Below, one piece after another: positions 17,367 through 26,523 of a DNA stretch of 64,000 nt. The notes under the pieces were generated by a model. The model did no database searches. It had not been told where the DNA came from and was given only the letters and a program-made list of their open reading frames with translations. The position numbers and the translations under genes are program-made. This stretch comes from JAVVHH01 sp965276815 (lineage in GTDB: Bacteria > Pseudomonadota > Alphaproteobacteria > Acetobacterales > Acetobacteraceae): assembly GCA_965276815.1 (NCBI GenBank), contig CBDIBE010000012.1:124001-188000 (forward strand), in the 5' to 3' direction. Position 1 is the stretch's first letter, and the number at the start of each line of letters is the position of its first letter.

Positions 17367-17885
17367 TCAGGCTGGCACGTCGGCGTCCCCGCGGCCCAGC
17401 GCCCGTTGCATATACACAGTGTCGACCCATCGCCCGAATTTCAGCCCTGACGAGCGCAGCAGCCCGGCCCGTGCAAAGCCGAGCGAGCTGTGGACGCCGA
17501 TCGAGCCTACGTTCTCGGAATCGCCGATCACCGCGATCATCTGGCGAAACCCCATCGCGGTCGCTTCCGAAAGCAACCGGCTCACCAGGGCCTTGCCAAC
17601 CCCCTGCCCGCGCACGTCATCGCGTACGTATATACTGTTCTCCGCCGTATACCGGTACGCGGAGCGATCTCGCAGCTGGCTAAAATACGCGTAACCCAGC
17701 ACCCCGGTCGGGTCCACAGAAACGAGATACGACCATCCCGGTGAGACGATTGCATGGTAACGCGCCTGCATCTCCTCAATCGAGGGCGGCACCTCCTCAA
17801 ATGTGCCCGCACCATGTAGAACGTGGTGGGCATAGATAGACTGGATTTCTGGGATGTCGGACAGCGTGGCGGGACGGATTTCCAT
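17367..17885 (-). CDS. GNAT N-acetyltransferase, phosphinothricin acetyltransferase-like
   Basis: Acetyl-CoA-dependent acetyltransferase of 172 residues. It starts MEIRPATLSDIPEIQSIYAHH and has FEEVPPS, YAYFSQLRDRSAYRYT, the CoA-binding VRGQGVGKAL near 98-107 and GDSENVGSIGVHSSLGF, the order seen in phosphinothricin/methionine sulfoximine acetyltransferases. Such enzymes often detoxify amino-acid analogues. An ATG 21 nt upstream (17906) is possible, but it falls at the edge of an inverted repeat and lacks a ribosome-binding site. The gene stands alone. Confidence 0.85.
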   Translation of the reverse strand: MEIRPATLSDIPEIQSIYAHHVLHGAGTFEEVPPSIEEMQARYHAIVSPGWSYLVSVDPTGVLGYAYFSQLRDRSAYRYTAENSIYVRDDVRGQGVGKALVSRLLSEATAMGFRQMIAVIGDSENVGSIGVHSSLGFARAGLLRSSGLKFGRWVDTVYMQRALGRGDADVPA

Positions 17886-17904
17886 GCCGACATCAAACGG
17901 CACC

Positions 17905-17921
17905 ATTGCAGTTTCTGCAAT
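17905..17921. repeat. Inverted repeat ATTGCAGTTTCTGCAAT upstream of the GNAT gene
   Basis: Perfect 7-bp arms with a TTT centre, located 20 nt upstream of the chosen GNAT start and about 20 nt downstream of a TATAAT box on the same strand. The position suits an operator or a leader hairpin. Confidence 0.55.
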
Positions 17922-17942
17922 CGCGGCGTTTGTTTACTCAAA

Positions 17943-17948
17943 ATTATA
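17943..17948 (-). promoter_or_regulatory. Candidate -10 box for the GNAT gene
   Basis: TATAAT on the minus strand in an unusually AT-rich patch. A TTAGCA lies 18 nt upstream as a weak -35. The start codon is about 60 nt downstream. Confidence 0.4.
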
Positions 17949-18038
17949 CCCAACAGCCTAAGGTTGTGCTAACGAACTCGTGAGCGGCACTGAACCGCCT
18001 CATTGCACGACGCTGAACTGGACAAAACGGAGCGGCCT

Positions 18039-20327
18039 GTGGATCAAGCACATCCAACATTCGCATCGTCTGAGCCGCCCTCTGGACCGCGGATTGACGT
18101 AGGAACCATCCAAGACGACCGCCCCGCCGCGGAAGCTGACACGCGCATTCTGGCCGTCGTCGCCGTCGCGCGCCACCATGGCGTGGACCTCAATGCCGCC
18201 GATTACCGTCCCGCACTGGGCGAACCCACGCCATCGCCGGCCTCGCTCGCCGGCTGGGCAAAGGACCAGGGGCTCTACGCCAAGGCGGAACGCATCCGCT
18301 GGAAGAGCCTGTTTAAGCTGCAAGGCAGCGGCAATCCCCCGCCGCCGATCATCCTACTGTTCAAGGACGGCACCGCCGGCCTGATGATCGCGACTGACCT
18401 GGCGAAAAACATCGTCTGGGTGCGCGACCCCCGCTCCGCCGGGAACGAGCATGCGGTCGCTGTCGACGAGTTCCGGCTGAACCAGGCCTGGAGCGGCGAA
18501 ATCCTGCTGATCCGCCGCGCGCGCGGCGAGTCCGAGATCGATCGGCCGTTCACCCTCGGCTGGCTGATGGGCCTCGTCTTCGGCGAGCGGCGCTCCCTGC
18601 GCGACATCAGCATAGCTTCCATCGCCATCAGCGCGCTCACCATCGTGCCGCCGCTGCTGGTGATGACGGTTGTGGATCGCGTCGTGGTGCACCGCAGCAT
18701 TTCCACCCTCACCCTGCTCTGCGCCATCCTCGTCATCACCACCGCCTATGAAACCCTGCTCGGTTTCGCGCGGCGCGAGCTTGTGCAGGTCGTCTCCACT
18801 CGTGTAGATGCACGGCTGAATCTACACGTTTTCAACCGCCTGCTCGGTCTGCCCCTTGATTATTTCGAGAAGAACCCGGCCGGCCAGATCAATTACCGTA
18901 TCGCCCAGGTCTGGAAGGTGCGCGAGTTCCTGACCGGTAAGCTGATGGGCACCTTCCTCGACCTGTTCACCCTGGTGTTCCTGCTCCCCTTCCTGTTCTG
19001 GATGGAGCCGACGCTGGCCTTCGTGGTCCTCGTCTGCGCCGCGGTTATCACCGGCATCATCCTCGTCTTCCTGCCCGCGCTCCGCCGGGTCATCGCCAAG
19101 TTGACCCTCGCCGAGAGCAACAAGGGCTCGACCATGGTGGAGACGGTGCACGGCATCCGCACCGTCAAATCATTGGCGCTCGAGCCGCAGCGCAAATCCG
19201 AGTGGGATGAGCGCACGGCGATTGCCGGCGCGCTGAAGCTGCAAGCCGGCCGGCTCGCCAACTGGCCACAGACCCTGATCAACCCTATCGAGGGCTTCAT
19301 CCAGCGCGGCGTCATCATGCTCGGCGCCTATATCGCCCTGCACGACACCACCGGGATCGCGGTCGGCGGCCTCGTCGCCTTCATGATGCTCGGCAGCCGC
19401 GTCACCCAGCCGCTGGTCGGCCTGGCCAAGCTGATCGAGGACCTCGAAGACGTCCGCGCTTCGATCTACCAAGTGGCGCTCGTCCTGAACAACCCGAGCG
19501 AGACCGCCGCAATGCAGGGCGGCATGCGGCCGCGGCTGACCGGCGCCGTCAAGTTCGAGGACCTCTCCTTCACCTACCCTGGTTCGAAAATCCCGGCCCT
19601 CGACAAGGTCAGCTTCGAAATCCCGGCCGGCACCATGCTCGGCGTCGTCGGGCGCAGCGGGTCCGGCAAGAGCACGCTGATCCGTCTGCTCCAGGGCATC
19701 AACCGCGAGTACAACGGCTTCTTGAAGCTCGACGGCATCGAGATGCGCGAGATCAACCTGACCCATCTGCGCCGCAGCTTCGGCGTGGTTCTGCAGGACA
19801 ACTTCCTGTTCCGCGGCACGGTGCGCGATAACATCACTGCCGGTCGGCCCGGCCTGACGCTCGACGACGTCGTCCGCGCCGCACGGCTGGCCGGGGCCGA
19901 AGAGTTCATCGAGCGGCTGCCCAGCGGCTACGACACCTGGGTCGAGGAGGGATCGGCCAACCTCTCCGGCGGCCAACGTCAGCGGCTTGCCATCGCCCGC
20001 GCCGTGATCGCCGACCCCAGGCTGATGATCCTCGACGAGGCCACGAGCGCGCTCGACCCAGAGAGCGAGGCGCTGGTCAACGGCAACCTGGTTCGGCTGA
20101 GCAAGGGCCGCACGATGGTCATCGTCTCGCACCGTCTCTCATCGTTGATCGACTGCAACCAGATCCTGGTGTTGGACAAGGGCGGCGTGGTCGACATCGC
20201 CCCGCATCGGGTCTTGCTGGAGCGCTGCTCGATTTATCGCACCCTCTGGGCGCAGCAGAACCGGCATATCGACGGCGGCGCGGGACGGCATGCACCTCTG
20301 GTCCCAGTTTTGGCCCAGGGCGATTAG
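18039..20327 (+). CDS. Type I secretion ABC transporter with inactive C39-like domain
   Basis: Inner-membrane exporter of the HlyB/LktB type, 762 residues from GTG. Residues 25-140 form a peptidase-C39-like fold (ADTRILAVVAVARHHGVDLN) with no Cys at the usual catalytic place, so it is a substrate-docking CLD rather than a protease. Five to six membrane segments follow (180-460), then the ATPase with GRSGSGKST near 540, LSGGQRQRLAIARA near 642 and LMILDEATSALD. GTG at 18039 has GGAG 6 nt upstream; a TTG at 18003 is an alternative without such a site. The HlyD partner follows after 20 nt. No TolC or RTX substrate gene is in view. Confidence 0.9.
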   Translation: MDQAHPTFASSEPPSGPRIDVGTIQDDRPAAEADTRILAVVAVARHHGVDLNAADYRPALGEPTPSPASLAGWAKDQGLYAKAERIRWKSLFKLQGSGNPPPPIILLFKDGTAGLMIATDLAKNIVWVRDPRSAGNEHAVAVDEFRLNQAWSGEILLIRRARGESEIDRPFTLGWLMGLVFGERRSLRDISIASIAISALTIVPPLLVMTVVDRVVVHRSISTLTLLCAILVITTAYETLLGFARRELVQVVSTRVDARLNLHVFNRLLGLPLDYFEKNPAGQINYRIAQVWKVREFLTGKLMGTFLDLFTLVFLLPFLFWMEPTLAFVVLVCAAVITGIILVFLPALRRVIAKLTLAESNKGSTMVETVHGIRTVKSLALEPQRKSEWDERTAIAGALKLQAGRLANWPQTLINPIEGFIQRGVIMLGAYIALHDTTGIAVGGLVAFMMLGSRVTQPLVGLAKLIEDLEDVRASIYQVALVLNNPSETAAMQGGMRPRLTGAVKFEDLSFTYPGSKIPALDKVSFEIPAGTMLGVVGRSGSGKSTLIRLLQGINREYNGFLKLDGIEMREINLTHLRRSFGVVLQDNFLFRGTVRDNITAGRPGLTLDDVVRAARLAGAEEFIERLPSGYDTWVEEGSANLSGGQRQRLAIARAVIADPRLMILDEATSALDPESEALVNGNLVRLSKGRTMVIVSHRLSSLIDCNQILVLDKGGVVDIAPHRVLLERCSIYRTLWAQQNRHIDGGAGRHAPLVPVLAQGD

Positions 20328-20347
20328 AGAGCGATTAGGAGAATCAC

Positions 20348-21772
20348 ATGAGCGCAATCACTCTCCGCGAGCCCGGCAACGGCGCACGCGCCACCGCTCT
20401 GGCGACATCTGGCCGCGACTCACTGCCGGCATTGCTGGAATTTCATTCCCCCACCAACGCGCTGACCGTGACGCCCGTCTTGTTCGGCGCTCGTGGCGTG
20501 ACCTGGATGGTCGGCACGCTCGTCCTCGCCTGCTTCGGCGCCGCCGCGCTCATCCCGATCGACAAAGTGGTCACCGCGCAGGGCAAGATCGCCGCGCAGC
20601 AGGCGACCACTGTCGTCCAGCCGCTCGAAACCGCCATCGTGCGGTCCATCGAGGTGCGCGAGGGCGACCGGGTCACCAAAGGCCAGCTTCTCGCCAGGCT
20701 CGATCCGACTTTCGCCGCGGCCGACATGGGCGCCTTGCAGTCTCAGGTGAACAGCTTGGGTGCGGAAGTCGCTCGGCTGCAGGCCGAGGCCGCTGGCACC
20801 GACTACCACCCGCAGGATGCAAGCCCGATTGCGGCCCTGCAGGGCGCCATCTTCCTCCAGCGCAAGGCGGAGCGGAATTTTAAGGACGAGAATTACGCGC
20901 AGAAGATCAACAGCCTGCAGCAGCAAGTCCAACGCGCCCTCTCCGACGTTTACTCCTACTCGGAGCGGCTCAAGGTCGCCACGGAGGTGGAGCAAAAGCG
21001 CGCCGAACTGCAGCGTTTGCAGGTCGGCAGCCAGCTCAACCTCCTTGCCGCGACCGACAGCCGCCTTGAGATCAAGCGCGGACTGGACAACGCCGCCAAC
21101 CAGGCCGCACAGGCTCAACGCGACCTGCAAGCGATGCAGGCCGAGCGCGACGCGGACATCCAGACCTGGAAAGCCCAGATCAGCCAGGATCTGACCGATC
21201 AGAGCCGCAAGCTCAGCGACGCGGAGGAGAATCTCAAAAAAGCCGTGCTGCGTCGGCAACTGGTCGAGTTGCGGGCCGATCAGGACGCGGTCGTCCTCAA
21301 CGTCGCCAAGGCGTCTCCCGGCTCGGTGTTGCAGTCCGGCGAGCAGCTGATCACCCTCGTTCCGGCCAATGCGCCGCTCGAGGCTGAAGTCAACATCGCC
21401 GGGTCGGACGCCGGCTTCGTCCACCCCGGCAACCCGGTCACCATCAAGCTCGACACGCTGCCCTTCGCCCAGTACGGCACGGTCGACGGTACAATCGGCG
21501 TCGTGAGCCCAGACAGCTTCACGACCTCGCAGAACAACGACGAAACGAAGCGCGGGGTCCAGCAGTCCACGCCGGCGGTCAGCAACGCCTCGACCTACTA
21601 TCGGGCACGCGTCACCCTCGATCATTCCGAGCTGCACAACACGCCTTCCGGCTTCCACCTGATGCCCGGCATGCCGGTCACCGCTGACGTAAAAGTCGGC
21701 AAGCGCACTCTGGTCAGCTACCTGCTTGCTCGGGTCATGCCCGTGCTGAACAACGGGATGCGGGAGCCTTGA
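20348..21772 (+). CDS. HlyD-family type I secretion membrane fusion protein
   Basis: The 474-residue periplasmic adaptor has a cytoplasmic start, one membrane span near 50-72 (VTWMVGTLVLACFGAAALIP), a first lipoyl half (VVQPLETAIVRSIEVREGD), a long coiled coil (about 125-320, Gln/Ala/Leu-rich), a second lipoyl half (LRADQDAVVLNVAKASPGSV) and a beta-barrel end. It links the ABC pump to an outer-membrane TolC-like channel. AGGAGA lies before the ATG. The pairing with the ABC gene defines a T1SS. Confidence 0.92.
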   Translation: MSAITLREPGNGARATALATSGRDSLPALLEFHSPTNALTVTPVLFGARGVTWMVGTLVLACFGAAALIPIDKVVTAQGKIAAQQATTVVQPLETAIVRSIEVREGDRVTKGQLLARLDPTFAAADMGALQSQVNSLGAEVARLQAEAAGTDYHPQDASPIAALQGAIFLQRKAERNFKDENYAQKINSLQQQVQRALSDVYSYSERLKVATEVEQKRAELQRLQVGSQLNLLAATDSRLEIKRGLDNAANQAAQAQRDLQAMQAERDADIQTWKAQISQDLTDQSRKLSDAEENLKKAVLRRQLVELRADQDAVVLNVAKASPGSVLQSGEQLITLVPANAPLEAEVNIAGSDAGFVHPGNPVTIKLDTLPFAQYGTVDGTIGVVSPDSFTTSQNNDETKRGVQQSTPAVSNASTYYRARVTLDHSELHNTPSGFHLMPGMPVTADVKVGKRTLVSYLLARVMPVLNNGMREP

Positions 21773-21800
21773 TCGCAGGCTCAAAGCGGGGCGCCTAGAC

Positions 21801-23570
21801 GTGGCCGGGTTGTTTTCGCGGGTGAGTTCGGCGGTGTCGCCGTCATCGCGGCTGCGCCAGGCTCTGGAACAGGCCGAAGCCGGGCACCTCGCCGAGGCGT
21901 TCCCGGTCCTCGCCAAAGCCGCCGAGCGCGGGGACGCGGAGGCGCAGTTTCAGGTCGGCCGCGCCTATCTCGACGGCAAGGGTGTGCCTCCAAGCCGGGC
22001 GACGGCCGCGCTCTGGCTCGAGCGGGCGGCCGAAGCCGGAAAGGCCGAAGCGCAATCCGTCTTGGCCTCGCTTTACCTCACGGGCATGGCCACGCCCGGC
22101 GGCGCCTCGGGCCTATTCTCTGATACCGCCGGCTCGAAGCCCGATTTTGACAAGGCCGTTTACTGGGCGAAGCTTGCTGCCGATTCCGGTTCGGCGGAGG
22201 CCCAGGCACTGCTCGGCTACGTGTTCACGTCTGGACCTGAACACTTGCGCGACTTCGCTGCTGGCGACGAGTGGTATCGCAAATCGTCCGAAACGGGCTG
22301 TCCGCAGGGCTGCCTCGGGCAGGGCCTGGCCCTGATGCGCACCGGGCAAGACAATGATGCGGCCAAACAGCAAGGCGCCGAGATGATTGCGCGCGCCGCC
22401 GCCGCAAACTTGCCGCTCGGCCTCTACCTGCTCGGCGTCATGACCGAGGGCGGCATCGGCGTCGAGCGTGACCCGGCGAAGGCCGCCGAACTCTACCGCC
22501 AATCGGCCCAGCGCGGCGTCCGCTCCGGCCAGGCCCGCTGGGGACTGGCGTTGATGGAGGGGCGTGGCGTCCCGCGTGACCCAGTCAACGGCGAGTCCTG
22601 GCTTCGCCGCGCCGCCCTGGCCGGTGACGCAGAGGCGGCCGCCCTCGTCGGTGATCTCTACGCTAAAGGCGGCGACCTGCCGCCGAACTATGCGGAAGCC
22701 GCAACCTGGTATGCCCGTGCGGCCGAGCACGGCCACGCCGCCGCCGCGCGCGCGCTGGCCATGCTCTACCTCACTGGCGCCGGCGTGCCGCGCGACCCCA
22801 ACGAGGCCGCGCGCTGGTTCCGCATCTCCGGCGAGCGCGGCGACAAGCTGGCCCGCTCGAACCTCGCAGACCTCGTTTTGCGTGGCGCCGGTCAGCACGA
22901 AGATCGCGTCCGCACCCGCGAATGGTTCGAGGCCGCCGCCAGCCAAGGCGACCTGGTCGCCGCATTCAACTACGGCGTCTGCCTCGCCGAAGGCGTCGGC
23001 GTGGAACGGGACCTCACGCTTGCTGCCGAATGGTTGCGCAAGGCGGCGGATGGCGTGGTCAACGCCCAGTTCTGGTACGGCCGCATGCTCGTCGAGGGCC
23101 GCGGCATGGAAGCCGATCCGGAGGGCGGTCGCGCCTGGATCGAGCGCGCCGCCAACGCCGGTATGGTTGATGCGCAGGTTGCGCTCGCGGAGATGATGAT
23201 CAATGGCCGCGGCGGGGCGCGCGACCACGCGACCGCCCGGAAGCTTTTCGAGGCGGCGGCCACGAAGGACCATGCCGGCGCGCAATTCGCGCTCGGCGCC
23301 TTGCTCGGCGGCGGCTACGATGTCCTGCCCGATCGGGTCGCGGCACAGGCTTGGTTCGCCAAGGCCGCCGCCAAGGACCACGCCCACGCCCTCCTGATGC
23401 TCGGGCGCTACTTGGCCAGGGGCCTGGCGGGCGAGACCGACAAGGAACGGGCGCGTACATTGCTGGAGCGGGCCAAAGCGGCTGGCATCGCCGAAGCGGC
23501 AGGGGATCTCGCGTCCCTCGCGCCCCCAGCGCCGGTCGCCGTCGCGGAGCCGAAAGTCGCCGCAAGGTAG
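21801..23570 (+). CDS. Sel1-repeat (SLR) protein
   Basis: The 589-residue protein is almost entirely Sel1-like alpha-solenoid repeats of about 36 residues, roughly a dozen or more, with the recurrent AA..G...AQ...G..Y..G.GV pattern (AAERGDAEAQFQVGRAYLDG near 43, MTEGGIGVERDPAKAAELYR, MLYLTGAGVPRDPNEAARWF). Sel1 solenoids are protein-interaction scaffolds. No signal peptide is visible, so it is probably cytoplasmic or membrane-proximal. It starts with GTG, 28 nt after hlyD, and is followed directly by the glycosyltransferase, so it likely belongs to the secretion operon. Confidence 0.88.
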   Translation: MAGLFSRVSSAVSPSSRLRQALEQAEAGHLAEAFPVLAKAAERGDAEAQFQVGRAYLDGKGVPPSRATAALWLERAAEAGKAEAQSVLASLYLTGMATPGGASGLFSDTAGSKPDFDKAVYWAKLAADSGSAEAQALLGYVFTSGPEHLRDFAAGDEWYRKSSETGCPQGCLGQGLALMRTGQDNDAAKQQGAEMIARAAAANLPLGLYLLGVMTEGGIGVERDPAKAAELYRQSAQRGVRSGQARWGLALMEGRGVPRDPVNGESWLRRAALAGDAEAAALVGDLYAKGGDLPPNYAEAATWYARAAEHGHAAAARALAMLYLTGAGVPRDPNEAARWFRISGERGDKLARSNLADLVLRGAGQHEDRVRTREWFEAAASQGDLVAAFNYGVCLAEGVGVERDLTLAAEWLRKAADGVVNAQFWYGRMLVEGRGMEADPEGGRAWIERAANAGMVDAQVALAEMMINGRGGARDHATARKLFEAAATKDHAGAQFALGALLGGGYDVLPDRVAAQAWFAKAAAKDHAHALLMLGRYLARGLAGETDKERARTLLERAKAAGIAEAAGDLASLAPPAPVAVAEPKVAAR

Positions 23571-23697
23571 CAACGCGCTTCTCTCGGACCTGCAGGCCCA
23601 GGCTTACCGCCGGCTCACCCGCACCAGTGCGGAGCAATGGCAGGAACTGGCGCAAGACGCTTGGCAACGCTCCCAGCAGGCGCGCCGGAGAGGCGAG

Positions 23698-26523
23698 TTG
23701 CAAGCCGCCCAGCTTTGGCTCGAGCGCGCCCGCCGTCTAGCGCCCGAAGATGGCTTCCTCTTGGTCGCGCTCGCCGGGCTGCTGCTGGAACAAGGCGAGG
23801 TCGCCCAAGCCGCCCGTCTGTTTCAAGACTCCGTTGACCAGTCCGGGCCGCCCGAGGCCTGGACTGGTCTCGCCGCCGCCCGGCTCCGTCTCGGTGAGCT
23901 CGAACGCGCTCGCGTTGCAATCGAAACCGCCCTCCGCGCCACCGTTGCCGCACCATCCCTGCAGGCGCTCGCGGGCGTCGTGGTCGAAAGGCTGCAACTC
24001 GAAGGCTGGTGCGGTCTCGACGGCAACGGCCAGATCCATTCAGGCCCGGCCAAGCCGGTCCAGGTCCAACTCGATACCGCGAGGGTCCGTGGCCGACGCC
24101 TGCCGCCGGGCTGGCCGTCGGCCAACCTGCTTCACGTGCACGGAAAATCCGGCCCGTTCCTCGCCAGCCCCATACCCATCCGCGCGATCATCCGCACGGA
24201 AGGCGTCGTCGAAGCTATTGATGGCGGAATAACCGGTTGGGCCTGGCACCCAGGCGACCCCGAGCGCACGCCGACGATCATTGTCCGCGGCGCCACAGGC
24301 ACGGTCACCCTCCACGCTACCGAGCCTGCCCAATCAGCGCCCGGTAGCCGCCCGCTCGCCCGGCCGCGAAGCTTCGCTCTCCCCGCCGCCTCGGTCCGAG
24401 CACTGGGCCATCCAATCGAGCTCACCGACGGCAACGGATCGCCACTCGCCGGCAGCCCGCTCGACCCAGAACTCGAAGCGCGGTCCGCCGCCGGGTCGGA
24501 ATCGCGCTTCAGCCCGATCTGGGCGGACATCACAGCCGGCGCGCCGCGCACTCGCCTGGCTTCCCGCCGCACGCAGATCGTCATCCCTGTCTACCGAGGT
24601 TTCCAAGAAACCCTGGCCTGCATCGCGTCAGTCACGGCCACCGTTCCGCCGGGCACCGTCATCCATGTCATCGAGGACGCCTCCCCCGAGCCGGAACTCG
24701 TCGCAGCTCTCATCGATTTAGCGGAATCGGGACAGATCCAGCTGACCCGGCAGGCGCACAATCGCGGCTTCCCCGCGACCGCCAACGCCGGCATCGCCGC
24801 CGCTCCCGATGCCGACATCGTGCTGCTGAACAGCGACACGCTCGTGCCGCCGGGCTGGCTGGAGCGCCTGCGCCGCGCCGCCTACGCCGCCGCGGACACC
24901 GGCACCGCCACCCCGCTCTCCAATGATGCGAGCGTCGTCAGCTATCCTGCCGTCGAAGGCGGCAACTCGGTGCCAAACTTGGCCGACACCATCCGGCTCG
25001 ACGCCGTCGCTCAACGCGCCAGCGCCGGCCTGACCGCCGATCTGCCGGTCGGCGTCGGCTTCTGCCTCTATCTTCGCCGCGACTGCCTCGACCAGGTCGG
25101 CCCGCTCCGCGAGGACCTGTTCGCCCAGGGCTACGGCGAGGAGAACGATTTTTGCCTCCGCGCCCGTCACCATGGCTGGCGCCACGCCGCGGCGCTCGAC
25201 GTCTTCGTCGCCCATCATGGCGGCCGCTCCTTCGGCAGCGCCCGCACCCATCTCATGCGGCGCAACACCGCCATCCTGAACCGCCTGCACCCCGGCTATG
25301 ACGCCTGCATCGCCGCCCATCTCAAAAACGATCCTCTGCGCCCCGCCCGGCGCGCCATGGACGCCCTGCGTTGGGCGGAGGATCGATCCTCAGCGGGCGC
25401 CGTGCTCCTCGTCACCCACGATGCGGGCGGCGGCGTGGACAACGTCATCGCGGCGCGCTGCGACGCCCTGCGCGCCCAAGGCATCCGCCCCGTCATCCTG
25501 CGACCCGGCCACGCCGAGTGCCGCGTCGAGACCCCGGACGGCAATTTCCCGAACCTCGCCTACGCCATTCCCGGCGAGCTCACGCTGCTCGCCGACCTCC
25601 TCAGCCCCGACCGTCCGCTGCATCTCGAACTGCACCATCTGCTCGGCCACGACCATGCCGTGCTCGACCTCGCCGGCCTGCTGGAGATCCCGGCCGAGAC
25701 CTTCGTGCATGACCACGCGGCGTTCTGCCCGCGGATCGCGCTCGTCAGCCGCGACCGCCGCTATTGCGGCGAACCGGACCTCGCCGGCTGCGAGGACTGC
25801 ATTGCCGACCTCGGCGGCCTGCTGGAAGAGGAGATCACCGTCCCCGACCTGCTCGCCCGCTCCGCGCGCGACCTCGCCGGCAGCCGGCGGATCGTCGTTC
25901 CATCGCGAGATGCCTCGGTCCGGCTCCGGCGACATTTCCCCGCCACCCAGCCAGAAATCGCGCCCTGGGAAGACGACGCAGCCCTCCCGCCGCTCAATCC
26001 GGCCCCACAAACCGGGAAGCTGCGCGTCTGCGTCGTCGGCGCGATCGGGCTGGAAAAGGGCTACGAGGTCCTGCTCGAGTGCGTGCGCGATGCCGGGCGC
26101 CGCGATTTGCCGCTCGAATTCGTGGTCTGCGGTCACACCAGCGACGATGCCCGCCTGCTGGATGCCGGCCCCGTTTTCATTACCGGGCCGTACAAAGACC
26201 CGGACGCCGTGCGCCTCGTCCAGGCGCAGCTGGCGCAAATTGCCTTCATCCCCTCGGTCTACCCGGAAACCTGGTGCTTCGCGCTCAGCCGCGCTTGGCA
26301 GGCCGGCCTGCCCGCCACCGTATTCGATTTGGGCGCGCAAGCCGAGCGCGTCCGCGCCACAGGACGCGGCTGGATCCTGCCGCTCGGGCTGCAGAAGCGC
26401 GCAGTCAACGATGCGCTTCTCGGTCTTGCCCCGCCGCCGCCGCCGTCGCAATCTCGCAACAAGCGATCATCAATAAAACGAGTCGACCCATGTCCGATGT
26501 CCCGGCCGACACTGCACAAGTGA
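23698..26523 (+). CDS. Multidomain glycosyltransferase: TPR, GT2 and GT4-like modules
   Basis: The 941-residue protein combines TPR-like helices (1-95: LWLERARRLAPEDGFLLVAL), a beta-rich region (100-270), a GT2 domain (about 290-560: TQIVIPVYRGFQETLACIAS, DADIVLLNSDTLVPPGWLER, YGEENDFCLRARHHGW with the acidic catalytic patch) and a GT4-like C-terminal half (about 560-920: LRVCVVGAIGLEKGYEVLL, YPETWCFALSRAWQAGLPA). It probably adds sugars to a surface polymer or secreted protein. TTG 23698 is the first standard start, but the frame is open and coding-like back to about 23572; see findings. The end overlaps the next gene by 34 nt. Confidence 0.85.
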   Translation: MQAAQLWLERARRLAPEDGFLLVALAGLLLEQGEVAQAARLFQDSVDQSGPPEAWTGLAAARLRLGELERARVAIETALRATVAAPSLQALAGVVVERLQLEGWCGLDGNGQIHSGPAKPVQVQLDTARVRGRRLPPGWPSANLLHVHGKSGPFLASPIPIRAIIRTEGVVEAIDGGITGWAWHPGDPERTPTIIVRGATGTVTLHATEPAQSAPGSRPLARPRSFALPAASVRALGHPIELTDGNGSPLAGSPLDPELEARSAAGSESRFSPIWADITAGAPRTRLASRRTQIVIPVYRGFQETLACIASVTATVPPGTVIHVIEDASPEPELVAALIDLAESGQIQLTRQAHNRGFPATANAGIAAAPDADIVLLNSDTLVPPGWLERLRRAAYAAADTGTATPLSNDASVVSYPAVEGGNSVPNLADTIRLDAVAQRASAGLTADLPVGVGFCLYLRRDCLDQVGPLREDLFAQGYGEENDFCLRARHHGWRHAAALDVFVAHHGGRSFGSARTHLMRRNTAILNRLHPGYDACIAAHLKNDPLRPARRAMDALRWAEDRSSAGAVLLVTHDAGGGVDNVIAARCDALRAQGIRPVILRPGHAECRVETPDGNFPNLAYAIPGELTLLADLLSPDRPLHLELHHLLGHDHAVLDLAGLLEIPAETFVHDHAAFCPRIALVSRDRRYCGEPDLAGCEDCIADLGGLLEEEITVPDLLARSARDLAGSRRIVVPSRDASVRLRRHFPATQPEIAPWEDDAALPPLNPAPQTGKLRVCVVGAIGLEKGYEVLLECVRDAGRRDLPLEFVVCGHTSDDARLLDAGPVFITGPYKDPDAVRLVQAQLAQIAFIPSVYPETWCFALSRAWQAGLPATVFDLGAQAERVRATGRGWILPLGLQKRAVNDALLGLAPPPPPSQSRNKRSSIKRVDPCPMSRPTLHK

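Noticed and set aside
22113..23573. 486-codon minus-strand frame opposite the Sel1-repeat gene
   Set aside because: A shadow of the repeat gene; it lacks a plausible start signal and motifs.
25764..26489. N-terminal extension of the ChW-like frame inside the glycosyltransferase
   Set aside because: Arg/Pro-rich shadow translation; coding character begins at ATG 26490.
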